6,978 nucleotides of DNA from CAG-826 sp964546565 (GTDB taxonomy: Bacteria; Bacillota_I; Bacilli_A; RFN20; CAG-826): contig CAZJKC010000064.1 of assembly GCA_964546565.1 (NCBI GenBank), forward strand, positions 1 to 6,978, written 5' to 3'. The position numbers and the translations under genes were made by a program. Under the pieces are notes generated by a model. It had not been told where the DNA came from and made no database searches. It was given only the letters and a program-made list of their open reading frames with translations. How positions within the stretch are numbered: the first letter of the stretch is position 1; the number at the start of each line of letters is the position of its first letter. Below, one piece after another: positions 1 to 6,190 of this stretch.

Positions 1-343
1 CAACAAAAGAAACCTTTATCTTTTTAATTGATGAATGGGATTATATATATCGGGAGTTTGGATATGACACTAATTTATGTAATGCTTATACGGATTTCTT
101 AAGAAGCTTATTTAAAAATAGTGCTTTACTAAATTGTATTGACTTAGTATATATGACCGGGATATTACCAATCAAAAGATATAATTCTCAATCGGCATTA
201 AATAACTTTACGGAATATAATATGATAGATCCTTTTAATCTAACAGAATTTGTAGGCTTTACGGAAGAAGAAGTCACATCATTATGTAATCAATATGGAA
301 TGGATATTAATGATATGAAACATTGGTATAATGGTTATCATTA
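1..343 (+). repeat. Direct repeat with 6636-6978 (paralogous ATPase genes), left copy
   Basis: Bases 1-343 align without gaps to 6636-6978 (offset 6635), with about 21 mismatches by hand count, so about 94% identity. Nearly half of the mismatches sit in 15 bases (120-134). The repeat is coding sequence, from just before Walker B to the WYNGYH motif; its real length is limited only by the window, since the left gene lacks its 5' end and the right gene its 3' end. Confidence 0.9.
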
Positions 344-1136
344 TGATAGTGTTGGTGATTTATATAATCCGAAATCAGTAGTTGAAGCTATAAAAAGAAA
401 AAAATATGGTGACTACTGGGTATCGACATCATCAATCGAATCAATAATCAATTATATGAATTATGATAATGGTGAATTAAAAGATATTATCGCTTCTTTA
501 ATTGCTGGTAATAGAATTTATGTTGATGTATCTGATTTTGAAAATGATTTAACAAATATAACTTCTTCTGATGCGGCATTAACGGTATTAATACATTTAG
601 GATATTTAGCATATGATGAAGAGAATAAAGAATGTTATGTACCTAATTATGAAATAAGACAAGAATTAAATAATGGTATATTTGAATTAAAATGGGAAGA
701 GATAGAGAATCCCTTATTAACATCAAAAGAGTTATTAATACAAACTATTAATCTTAATACCACATATATAGAAGAGACATTTAATAAGAATTTAGAAAGA
801 TTTACCACCATCTTTAATCGTTTAGATGAGAATGTCTTATCAGTGTTATTAAATATTTCTTATGATTATGCAAGAAAAGAATATAACTTCTTTAAAGAAT
901 GTAATGCTGGATTAGGAAGAGCGGACTTAGTCATGGTCCCTTATAAGACGAATAAACCGGGAATGATATTTGAATTGAAAGTCGATAGTAAAGTAGAGAC
1001 CGCAATTGCACAAATAAAAGAAAAAGATTATTCATCGTCCTTTGGTGATTATCATGGCGATATATTATTAATAGGTATTAATCTTGATTCAAAAACGAAA
1101 AAGCATCAAGTGTTGATTGAAAAGATTAGAAAGTAA
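1..1136 (+). CDS. AAA-ATPase-like protein with C-terminal PD-(D/E)XK nuclease domain, 5' truncated by window edge
   Basis: The reading frame is already open at base 3 and runs to TAA at 1134-1136, so the first ATG inside (153) is internal and the true start lies outside the window. Seen: a Walker B-like segment FLIDEWD near bases 21-41, the sensor-like MTGILPIKR at 153-179, the WYNGYHY signature typical of the AAA-ATPase-like family (PF09820), and a C-terminal nuclease core with GRAD (Asp at 924-926), FELK (Glu 972-974, Lys 978-980) and a following QIKEKDY helix, as in PDDEXK_9 (formerly DUF1703, PF08011). By alignment with the second copy at 6191 the whole protein would be about 526 aa, normal for this family. 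The family occurs as many paralogues per genome in gut Bacteroidetes, Firmicutes and others; its substrate and role are unknown, and a defence or selfish-element role is only a guess. A terminator follows directly, so it is probably a single-gene transcript. The protein carries no signal peptide in the visible part and should be cytoplasmic. Confidence 0.9.
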   Translation, partial: TKETFIFLIDEWDYIYREFGYDTNLCNAYTDFLRSLFKNSALLNCIDLVYMTGILPIKRYNSQSALNNFTEYNMIDPFNLTEFVGFTEEEVTSLCNQYGMDINDMKHWYNGYHYDSVGDLYNPKSVVEAIKRKKYGDYWVSTSSIESIINYMNYDNGELKDIIASLIAGNRIYVDVSDFENDLTNITSSDAALTVLIHLGYLAYDEENKECYVPNYEIRQELNNGIFELKWEEIENPLLTSKELLIQTINLNTTYIEETFNKNLERFTTIFNRLDENVLSVLLNISYDYARKEYNFFKECNAGLGRADLVMVPYKTNKPGMIFELKVDSKVETAIAQIKEKDYSSSFGDYHGDILLIGINLDSKTKKHQVLIEKIRK

Positions 1137-1138
1137 TG

Positions 1139-1163
1139 AAAAAGGGGAGTAATCCTCTTTTTT
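1139..1163 (+). terminator. Rho-independent terminator of the first ATPase/nuclease gene
   Basis: The arm AAAAAGGGGA (1139-1148) pairs with TCCTCTTTTT (1153-1162) across a GTAA loop, with one G-T wobble, and the stem runs into a T-rich tract that continues to about 1171. It begins 2 bases after the TAA stop at 1136. The A-T flanks of the stem could make it work from both sides, which would also stop transcripts coming from the reverse-strand remnants. Confidence 0.75.
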
Positions 1164-1211
1164 ACTTTTTTAAAAAGGGCGCTCTAGAGTATGGTTATTA
1201 TTTTAGATATT

Positions 1212-1412
1212 TTATTCCATCGGTAATACTTTTTCTTCAATAAATGCTATTTTCTCAGTTACTAAACTATATTTTATATACTATTGTTTATCGATTTCAG
1301 AGATATATTTTGTTCAATCAATATTAAAGCTTACTGTAAAATCTTGAATTAGGATATTCGTCTAAGCATCAAATTTTAGTTCATTTGTAGCTTTTATATG
1401 ACCATTAATCAT
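1212..1412 (-). pseudogene. Remnant resembling a DNA methyltransferase C-terminus, three in-frame stops
   Basis: Read on the minus strand from ATG at 1410-1412 to TAA at 1212-1214, this frame of 66 codons is protein-like throughout but is interrupted by TAG, TGA and TAG. The last third reads YIKYSLVTEKIAFIEEKVLPME, preceded by a TKYISEIDKQ segment. From memory, tails of the pattern (KYGL-x-EEIAFIE-x-x-I/V-x-PM) are common at the C-terminus of Eco57I-type and related restriction-modification methyltransferases. With Trp for the TGA and Leu for the last TAG the frame would fit that pattern better, as expected for single-base decay. It lies 7 bases downstream of the stop of the larger methyltransferase remnant, which has its own related tail, so it is probably the end of a second, lost gene. 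Too short to be certain. Confidence 0.4.
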
Positions 1413-1419
1413 TTATATC

Positions 1420-1962
1420 CTATGCTTCTTTTGGCAAGATACGTTTATTAATATCCGCTATCGTTTCTTTACTTAATTTAAAAAAGCGATTTAAGAATGT
1501 ATCTAAATCTTCTATTTCATTATAACAGTCAATAAACTCGCTAATATCGGGAATTAATTTGTAAGATGTTTTTGCTATTGAATTAGACTTAGCTTCAATA
1601 TGCAATAAACGTCTAAAAAACTTTGTATTTGCATATCGAGCAATAAATTTTGCTTCCTTTTCATTTTTGGCCATAAGTAAAATAGGACGATTGGTAGTAA
1701 TATATCCTGGTGGCAAAGCAATTGCAGAATTATTAAATATACCTTGTGGTTTTGTATCAGTTGCTTCCGCATGACCATCATTACTTATCATTACCTTCCA
1801 TGAATCAATAATATCTTCATCAGGATTTAATCGTAATGACTTATCTTCGTTACTATGGCCAACATACATTGATATCCTTTCATAAATTGATTTACAAAAA
1901 TATACAGTATTGTTTTCATAAACATTGGTACTTTGATAGATTTTTCTTATCAATGATTGCAT
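1420..1962 (-). pseudogene. C-terminal part of a broken Eco57I-like N6-adenine DNA methyltransferase (180 aa open frame)
   Basis: This open frame begins at ATG 1960-1962 and ends at 1420. It contains the features expected of the target-recognition and C-terminal region of Eco57I-type/type IIG adenine methyltransferases: an IIDSWKVMISNDGHAEA segment, a PPGYITTNRPILLMA strand region, the highly typical IARYANTKFFRRLL helix (the family pattern is A-x-x-x-x-Y-x-x-TKFFR-x-L-L), and a tail ending KLSKETIADINKRILPKEA. Alone it has neither the SAM-binding motif nor NPPY, so it cannot be a working enzyme. The upstream piece with NPPY lies in another frame and overlaps it (1916-1962), so the two are parts of one gene separated by a frame-changing deletion. 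No convincing ribosome binding site precedes the ATG, which is probably just an internal methionine. An expressed truncated protein cannot be excluded. Confidence 0.75.
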
Positions 1963-2277
1963 ATCCTACACCTAATGGAATTTGAACCGATGAAAATATT
2001 TTCTTGCTATCTGAATATCTATATAAACTCTCAACATGATTAACAACCAATTTTAAAAGTTTTCCATTGTTAAGCCAATTCAATGGTTGAATCAATGAAA
2101 CATATTGTGATGTAACATTAAAAGCTGTTTCTAGCATAGTAAAATGTATTTGTTCGGTATTGCCATTTTTAGTTAATTGATATGGTGGATTCTTACAACT
2201 GCATCGAATTTCATTCTTTCCCCTTCCTTTCCCCATGTTTCGGGATTTGTTAATTTATGTTCTAATCTATCAATTTT
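1916..2277 (-). pseudogene. Central catalytic part of the same broken adenine methyltransferase, frameshifted at NPPY
   Basis: Minus-strand bases 2274-2194 read IDRLEHKLTNPETWGKEGE followed by RMKFDAVV, the usual lead-in to the catalytic motif IV of N6-adenine methyltransferases. Only two bases (2192-2193) then stand where the Gly codon of the expected G-NPPY should be, and the reading continues one frame away as NPPYQLTKNG (from 2191 downwards), then EQIHFTMLETAF, YVSLIQPLNWLN and KKIFSSVQIPLGVGYAIIDKK, all characteristic of this family. That second frame closes at 1916. The 106-codon frame that can be read from ATG 2236 therefore has a spurious start. Further upstream, a run of nine A (2274-2282, read as T on the plus strand) breaks the frame again. 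Motif I (SAM binding) and everything N-terminal to it are missing. The gene is dead: truncated, with at least two frame breaks. Confidence 0.75.
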
Positions 2278-2360
2278 TTTTTAGGCAAATGTTTAATTAA
2301 ATTATCAATATAAATAGAAATATCTATCATATAAATAAATAAGTTTGCTATAATTTGATA

Positions 2361-2439
2361 TGTAGAAATCCTCTTTTTTGATTTATGGACTTGACTTTTT
2401 TAGCAAATTAAAATCACCATAAATCAAGGGATTTCTACA
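2361..2439. repeat. Imperfect 79-base palindrome (possible MITE or insertion-sequence end)
   Basis: The outer arms TGTAGAAATCC (2361-2371) and GGATTTCTACA (2429-2439) are perfect complements, and so are the inner arms TTGATTTATGG (2378-2388) and CCATAAATCAA (2417-2427). They are separated by a 6-base versus 1-base asymmetric bulge, and the loop is 28 bases. That is 22 paired positions. It is too far from a gene end and has too long a loop for a simple terminator. It may be a miniature inverted-repeat element, the paired ends of a deleted insertion sequence, or a structured transcript. No target-site duplication is visible at its edges. Confidence 0.6.
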
Positions 2440-2554
2440 CAATTTTTATTGAAAAAAAGTATCTTTTTAATACATTTTTGATTTTTTATAGTTTTGCCTC
2501 AAAAAAACGGGAGAAACTCTAATAAGAAATTGTATTGTCGTGAGGCGATTTTGA

Positions 2555-2579
2555 TGTTACATTATAAAAAAATGTAACA
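2555..2579. promoter_or_regulatory. Perfect 9-bp inverted repeat, candidate operator of the GH31 gene
   Basis: TGTTACATT (2555-2563) and AATGTAACA (2571-2579) are exact reverse complements around a 7-base A-rich centre. The repeat ends 45 bases before the GH31 start codon and covers an ATTATAAA stretch that could act as a -10 region, although no convincing -35 box stands at the right distance. Position and symmetry suit a dimeric repressor or activator controlling the sugar gene. No T tract follows, which argues against a terminator. The regulator family cannot be named from the site alone. Confidence 0.45.
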
Positions 2580-2606
2580 CACTAGTAAGCAAAACCAAAT
2601 TCAACG

Positions 2607-2613
2607 AAAAGGA
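2607..2613 (+). promoter_or_regulatory. Ribosome binding site of the GH31 gene
   Basis: AAAAGGA lies 11 bases upstream of ATG 2625. The match to anti-Shine-Dalgarno is moderate and the spacing slightly long, but no other start in this frame lies upstream with a better site, and the protein begins in the expected place for the family. Confidence 0.5.
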
Positions 2614-2624
2614 CGTATAAAATT

Positions 2625-5066
2625 ATGAAAAAAAAATATAATTACGACAAGCAAAGTGGTGTGGCATGCCCTGAAAATATCCTTATCTTCGGCAACGTGC
2701 GGTTGACGCTTTTAACGAATCGCTTACTGCGTTATGAAAAGACAAATGATGGCGTGTTTACGGATGAAACGACGCAAGGAGTTTGGAAACGAAATTTTGC
2801 GCCTGTACCGCATATCGTGCAAATAATAGCAAACGGAGTATCTATTCAAACGGACGCCGTAACCTTTGTTATCCGTTTGGACAATTTTTTAAAGAGCTAT
2901 GTTTTGTTGGACGGAAAGAAAATCTCTATACAAAACAATGGCAACCTTGGTGGAACGTTGCGTACGCTAGATGTTGTGGATGCTACGCGCAAATTGGTTG
3001 TTAATTGTTTGGACGCTGATAAAGCGGATAGGCAACATATTCATCTCAATGACGGCGTTGTTTCCAAAAATGGTGTGGCAGTATATGACGATAGTAAGTC
3101 TTTGTTGCTTGTAGATGAAAAGGTCTATGAACGTAAAGATTGTACGGATAAATATATTTTTGCCTACGGGCATAATTATCGCGCAGCAGTGAACGCATTT
3201 TATGAAATCAGTGGTAAACCGCCGCTCGTGCCTAGGTTCGCGCTTGGCAACTGGTGGTCGAGATATTATCGTTATACGCAACAAGAATATCTCGATTTGA
3301 TGGACGAGTTTTCTGAACGTAACATTCCACTTTCTGTTGCGACGGTAGATATGGATTGGCATTATGTAGACGTATACAACGTTTTTGTGAAAAAAAGCGG
3401 TTTAACGGATGAAAGAATATATGGCAACGCGTCCGGTTGGACAGGCTATACTTGGAACGAAGAACTTTTTCCTGATTATCGCACTTTTTTGCAAGAATTG
3501 AAAAATCGTGGTTTGAAAATTACGCTAAATTTGCATCCGTCCGACGGCGTTAGATGGTTTGAAATGCAATATGATCAATTTGCAAAAAACATGGGTATGG
3601 ATCCGCTAGAGAAAAAGCATATCCCCTTTGATTTGACGGATGAAAAATTCATAAAAAACTATTTCGAGCTTTTGGATCGACCTTACGAGCAAGAGGGTGT
3701 CGATTTTTGGTGGATTGATTGGCAACAGGGCTACAACACGAAAATTAAGGGTCTAGATCCTTTGTGGCTCTTGAATCATTTGCATTATGAAGATAGCCGC
3801 AAGTACGGAGCTGGTTTGATTCTTTCCCGTTATTGCGGCGCAGGCGCACAACGCTATCCGCTCGGCTTTTCGGGCGACACGCTTGTTACGTGGAAGGCGT
3901 TGGATTATGAACCGTATTTCACTGCAACGGCATCAAATATTGGGTATACGTGGTGGAGCCACGATATCGGCGGACATATGTTCGGCGAAAAAGATAACGA
4001 ATTGGCAGTACGTTGGTTGCAATTCGGCGTATTCAGCCCGATTAACCGTTTGCATTCTTGCCCGTTACTCGCATTGGCTAAAGAGCCTTGGCGCTATGAT
4101 GATGGCATCGGTAATATTTTAACGGATTGGTTGTGTTTTAGACATAAGCTTGTGCCGTATTTACATACTTATAACCATTTGACGCACGAGCAAGGCAAGG
4201 CACTCATTGAACCGATGTATTATGAACACGCCGAAGGAGAATGGGCGTATCGTTCGTATAACGAATACTATTTCGGGAATGAGTTAATTGTCTGTCCGAT
4301 TACAAAAAAGGGTACGAGAGGAATCGGTTACGCGAAGGCGTATTTGCCAAAGGGCACGTTTATTGATTTATTCACGCGACAAGCATATCAGGCTGCTACG
4401 GACGGTTTGTCTGTAAAGCTCTATCGTGGTTTGGGCAGCATCCCCGTATTGATGAAAGAAAATTCCATCATTCCCTTGTCAGAAGATAAGGGGAATGGTT
4501 GTGAAAATCCGAAAAATATCCGCGCTTTGGTGTTCGGCGATAATGCAAGCTTTACCATGATTGAAGATGACGGTGAAAACGGTCGCTTGGAAACGACATT
4601 TCAAATAAAAAAAGAGGGCGTGAAGCTGGTTTTTCATATTTGTGTGGCTGGTGAAAAGCATATTGCTCCGACAAAAAGGAACCTCGTTTTAGAATTCGTC
4701 AATGTTTATGATGGCGATGTGATTTCTGTTTGTGAAGATGAAAAGAAAATCGTGTATTCAATAACCAAAAATAGATGTTTGAAAGTTTCGTGTTCGTATA
4801 ACGGCGGCGAGCTGCTTTTGGAACTTAAGCCGAGTAGAACGTTGAAAGACGATATGAACGATTCGCTAAAATACGTCAAATTACGCATGGGTTTGGTAAT
4901 TGAAAAAATCGAAGGCGACAATTTATTGAAAGAGGACATTTTCCATAAATTGCAAGCAGCGGAAAGCAAGGACGCATTTTTAAAGATTCTCGAAACGAGT
5001 GCTTTGCCGAGCATCCGCAAAAAAATGATTAAAGAATTGTTTTTAAGCGGCGGTGAAAACGTATAA
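2625..5066 (+). CDS. GH31 family alpha-glycosidase (alpha-glucosidase-like), intact
   Basis: The 813-aa product is a retaining glycoside hydrolase of family 31, which cleaves terminal alpha-linked sugars, most often glucose or xylose, from oligosaccharides. Layout: N-terminal beta-sandwich about 1-200; catalytic (beta/alpha)8 barrel about 205-530, opening with RFALGNWWSRYYRY and containing VDMDWH (about 241-246), a GWTGYTWNEELFPD loop, FWWIDWQQG with the nucleophile Asp365, QRYPLGFSGDT with the acid/base Asp418, and YTWWSHDIGGHM (441-452); then C-terminal beta domains and a charged, helical-looking tail from about 755. Both catalytic carboxylates are present. There is no signal peptide or membrane segment, so it should work in the cytoplasm on imported sugars. 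The WIDWQQ form of the nucleophile motif differs from the usual W-x-DMNE and marks a less-studied subgroup; the substrate cannot be fixed from sequence alone. Base composition (frequent ACG, GCG, GGC, CGC codons) is clearly richer than in the flanking ATPase genes, suggesting transfer. A decayed gene follows at once. Confidence 0.93.
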   Translation: MKKKYNYDKQSGVACPENILIFGNVRLTLLTNRLLRYEKTNDGVFTDETTQGVWKRNFAPVPHIVQIIANGVSIQTDAVTFVIRLDNFLKSYVLLDGKKISIQNNGNLGGTLRTLDVVDATRKLVVNCLDADKADRQHIHLNDGVVSKNGVAVYDDSKSLLLVDEKVYERKDCTDKYIFAYGHNYRAAVNAFYEISGKPPLVPRFALGNWWSRYYRYTQQEYLDLMDEFSERNIPLSVATVDMDWHYVDVYNVFVKKSGLTDERIYGNASGWTGYTWNEELFPDYRTFLQELKNRGLKITLNLHPSDGVRWFEMQYDQFAKNMGMDPLEKKHIPFDLTDEKFIKNYFELLDRPYEQEGVDFWWIDWQQGYNTKIKGLDPLWLLNHLHYEDSRKYGAGLILSRYCGAGAQRYPLGFSGDTLVTWKALDYEPYFTATASNIGYTWWSHDIGGHMFGEKDNELAVRWLQFGVFSPINRLHSCPLLALAKEPWRYDDGIGNILTDWLCFRHKLVPYLHTYNHLTHEQGKALIEPMYYEHAEGEWAYRSYNEYYFGNELIVCPITKKGTRGIGYAKAYLPKGTFIDLFTRQAYQAATDGLSVKLYRGLGSIPVLMKENSIIPLSEDKGNGCENPKNIRALVFGDNASFTMIEDDGENGRLETTFQIKKEGVKLVFHICVAGEKHIAPTKRNLVLEFVNVYDGDVISVCEDEKKIVYSITKNRCLKVSCSYNGGELLLELKPSRTLKDDMNDSLKYVKLRMGLVIEKIEGDNLLKEDIFHKLQAAESKDAFLKILETSALPSIRKKMIKELFLSGGENV

Positions 5067-5660
5067 ATGTCGCGATACATCATAAAAAGAATCAACGCCT
5101 GAAAGAGGAAATTGAATATGAAAATGCAAATAAGCAAGATTATACAAATAAATATTTTCGATTTTGGGTGATTCAATCAATATTCTCGTGAGGATAAGTG
5201 GGCAAAGGATGTGTTTTTTACAATATAAACTATAATTTTTGTCGGACATTGTTGCCCACATTAGATACATGGTGGGGCGTGAACTCAATGTCTTGAGTGA
5301 TTTGTTGTTTGCCATTAACGCATAGTCGGACAGGACGATCTATCGACATTCGTTTTATCAAGTTTTATCCTACGGCTATATTGACGAATGTGGCGCATTG
5401 CTCGGCAAAGATGGTGTTTCGTCTGATGTAATTTTCGTATTTATTTGCGTTAACGATAGGAATGCTGATGCATGGTCGTCTTCACCAAGAAAACGATGGT
5501 AGTGTGCTTTTTGTCGCCTATTCTACTAAATAAGTTGTAAAAAAACTGTCCGAACTCGGAGATTTGTCGCGTGTAGATTTCGATTTCCCACATCATTTCG
5601 GTGGCAGCTATATTGAATAATATTGCCAAGCGATAATGGAGGTGATGGATTATAATAGAG
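5067..5660 (+). pseudogene. Probable decayed gene downstream of GH31, unidentified
   Basis: The GH31 stop TAA (5064-5066) is followed at once by ATG (5067), which reads MSRYIIKRINA before a TGA. The neighbouring frame then stays open as NQRLKEEIEYENANKQ through FRFWVIQSIFS to a stop. Other protein-like patches follow in changing frames: MVGRELNVLSDLLFAINA before TAG (about 5260-5316), YGYIDECGALLGKDGVSSD (about 5368-5430), and LSELGDLSRVDFDFPHHF with GGSYIE before TAA (about 5545-5620). The composition matches the GH31 gene rather than the AT-rich flanks. The simplest reading is one gene, co-transcribed with GH31, now broken by several frameshifts and stops. I do not recognise its family; a carbohydrate-related role is inferred only from position. 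The right edge is uncertain and merges with the transposase fragment near 5650-5680. No intact gene of any strand is seen here. Confidence 0.4.
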
Positions 5661-6023
5661 AAAGAGCAATGCCTTAAAATCGGGATTTTTTTGATATTTA
5701 AAAAAAGTTGCCTGATATTTTCCAGGTTTTTTCATCATACTTTGAGCTTTAGTTATTAATTCGGCTCTTTTCTTTTTTTGTCTTAATTCATATTTGAGAG
5801 AATATGAAACTAAATAATCTTCATCAATATATATGTTGCCATTAATACGATCTTCTTTAGTTATATATTTCGCTGGTTTCTTGTCTATTTTCACAGGATA
5901 TCGACGATATAAAGTAATATCAATTAAATAAGATAATTGTTTAACCAATTCAGAATCATCAGGCGTATATTCTAATAATTTTGATAGTCTTTCATATTCC
6001 AATTTTTGTATTATTAGATATAT
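5640..6023 (-). pseudogene. Transposase fragment, probably IS1634-like, truncated at both ends
   Basis: On the minus strand an open frame enters after a TAA at 6024-6026 and reads KLEYERLSKLLEYTPDDSE, LSYLIDITLYRRYPVKIDKK, IDEDYLVSYSLKYELRQ and KKKRAELITKAQSMMKKPGK before losing similarity around 5650. The pattern of a (Y)-S-x-K-Y-x-x-x-x-K-x-R stretch followed by a helix ending K-A-x-x-x-x-x-x-P-x-K-Y is what I recall from the middle of IS1634/IS4-group transposases; this is recognition from memory, not a search. The frame stays open to 5526, but that tail is the antisense of the decayed segment downstream of GH31, so it is a chimera. The only possible start codon nearby is TTG 6002, without a ribosome binding site. 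The catalytic DDE region is not visible. It is dead and marks a past insertion next to the second ATPase gene. Confidence 0.5.
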
Positions 6024-6153
6024 TTATTCTAAATCTATTGTATTTTTATTACTGAACTGCGAAAGACGCGAAGATTGAAATAAGTATATATAATAAGTTA
6101 TTGATAATACTTTAATAACCTTTTAAAAATTATTTATTGATTGCTTCCATTCA

Positions 6154-6162
6154 TGATATACT
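6154..6162 (+). promoter_or_regulatory. Extended -10 promoter of the second ATPase/nuclease gene
   Basis: TGATATACT combines the TG-N extension with a TATACT -10 box (6157-6162). A poor -35 candidate, TTATTG, lies 17 bases upstream (6134-6139), which is typical of promoters that rely on the extended -10. Transcription would start near 6169, leaving a leader of about 22 bases before the ATG at 6191. Upstream, 6027-6153 is AT-rich and shows no gene. Confidence 0.6.
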
Positions 6163-6176
6163 TTAACTAAAGAAAG

Positions 6177-6183
6177 AAGGAGG
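6177..6183 (+). promoter_or_regulatory. Strong Shine-Dalgarno of the second ATPase/nuclease gene
   Basis: AAGGAGG is a perfect anti-16S match, 7 bases before ATG 6191. It fixes the start of this gene, and by homology of the N-terminus, that of the family members in this genome. Confidence 0.85.
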
Positions 6184-6190
6184 ATGTTGT

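Larger units (their letters stand above)
2278..2624. other. AT-rich intergenic spacer between the methyltransferase wreck and the GH31 gene
   Basis: No credible gene is seen on either strand. The stretch holds a 79-base imperfect palindrome (2361-2439), a small AAAAAG-TAT-CTTTTT hairpin (2454-2468), a perfect 9-bp inverted repeat (2555-2579), and the ribosome binding site of the GH31 gene. A minus-strand frame of 22 codons from ATG 2330 to 2262 has no ribosome binding site and is not recognisable. Composition changes from very AT-rich to the richer GH31 style between about 2500 and 2620, so an old insertion joint probably lies here. Confidence 0.5.

Noticed and set aside
1212..1412. Stop-codon recoding (TGA as Trp or TAG as an amino acid)
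   Set aside because: The intact ATPase and GH31 genes contain no in-frame TGA or TAG and use TGG for Trp, so simple decay is the better explanation.
1575..1781. Minus-strand 68-codon frame overlapping the methyltransferase remnant
   Set aside because: It lies within the methyltransferase C-terminal frame in another register and shows none of the family motifs.
2454..2468. AAAAAG-TAT-CTTTTT hairpin as a terminator
   Set aside because: A 3-base loop with an A-T stem containing one G-C pair is too weak, and no gene ends next to it.
2967..3362. Minus-strand 131-codon frame inside the GH31 gene
   Set aside because: It is fully antisense to conserved GH31 coding sequence, has no ribosome binding site and no recognisable motif; it is a shadow frame.
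4706..5315. Two overlapping minus-strand frames with hydrophobic N-terminal residues (156 and 90 codons)
   Set aside because: The larger frame is mainly antisense to the GH31 3' end and the other to the decayed segment; the hydrophobic look comes from the complement of Lys/Glu/Asn-rich codons. No start signals.
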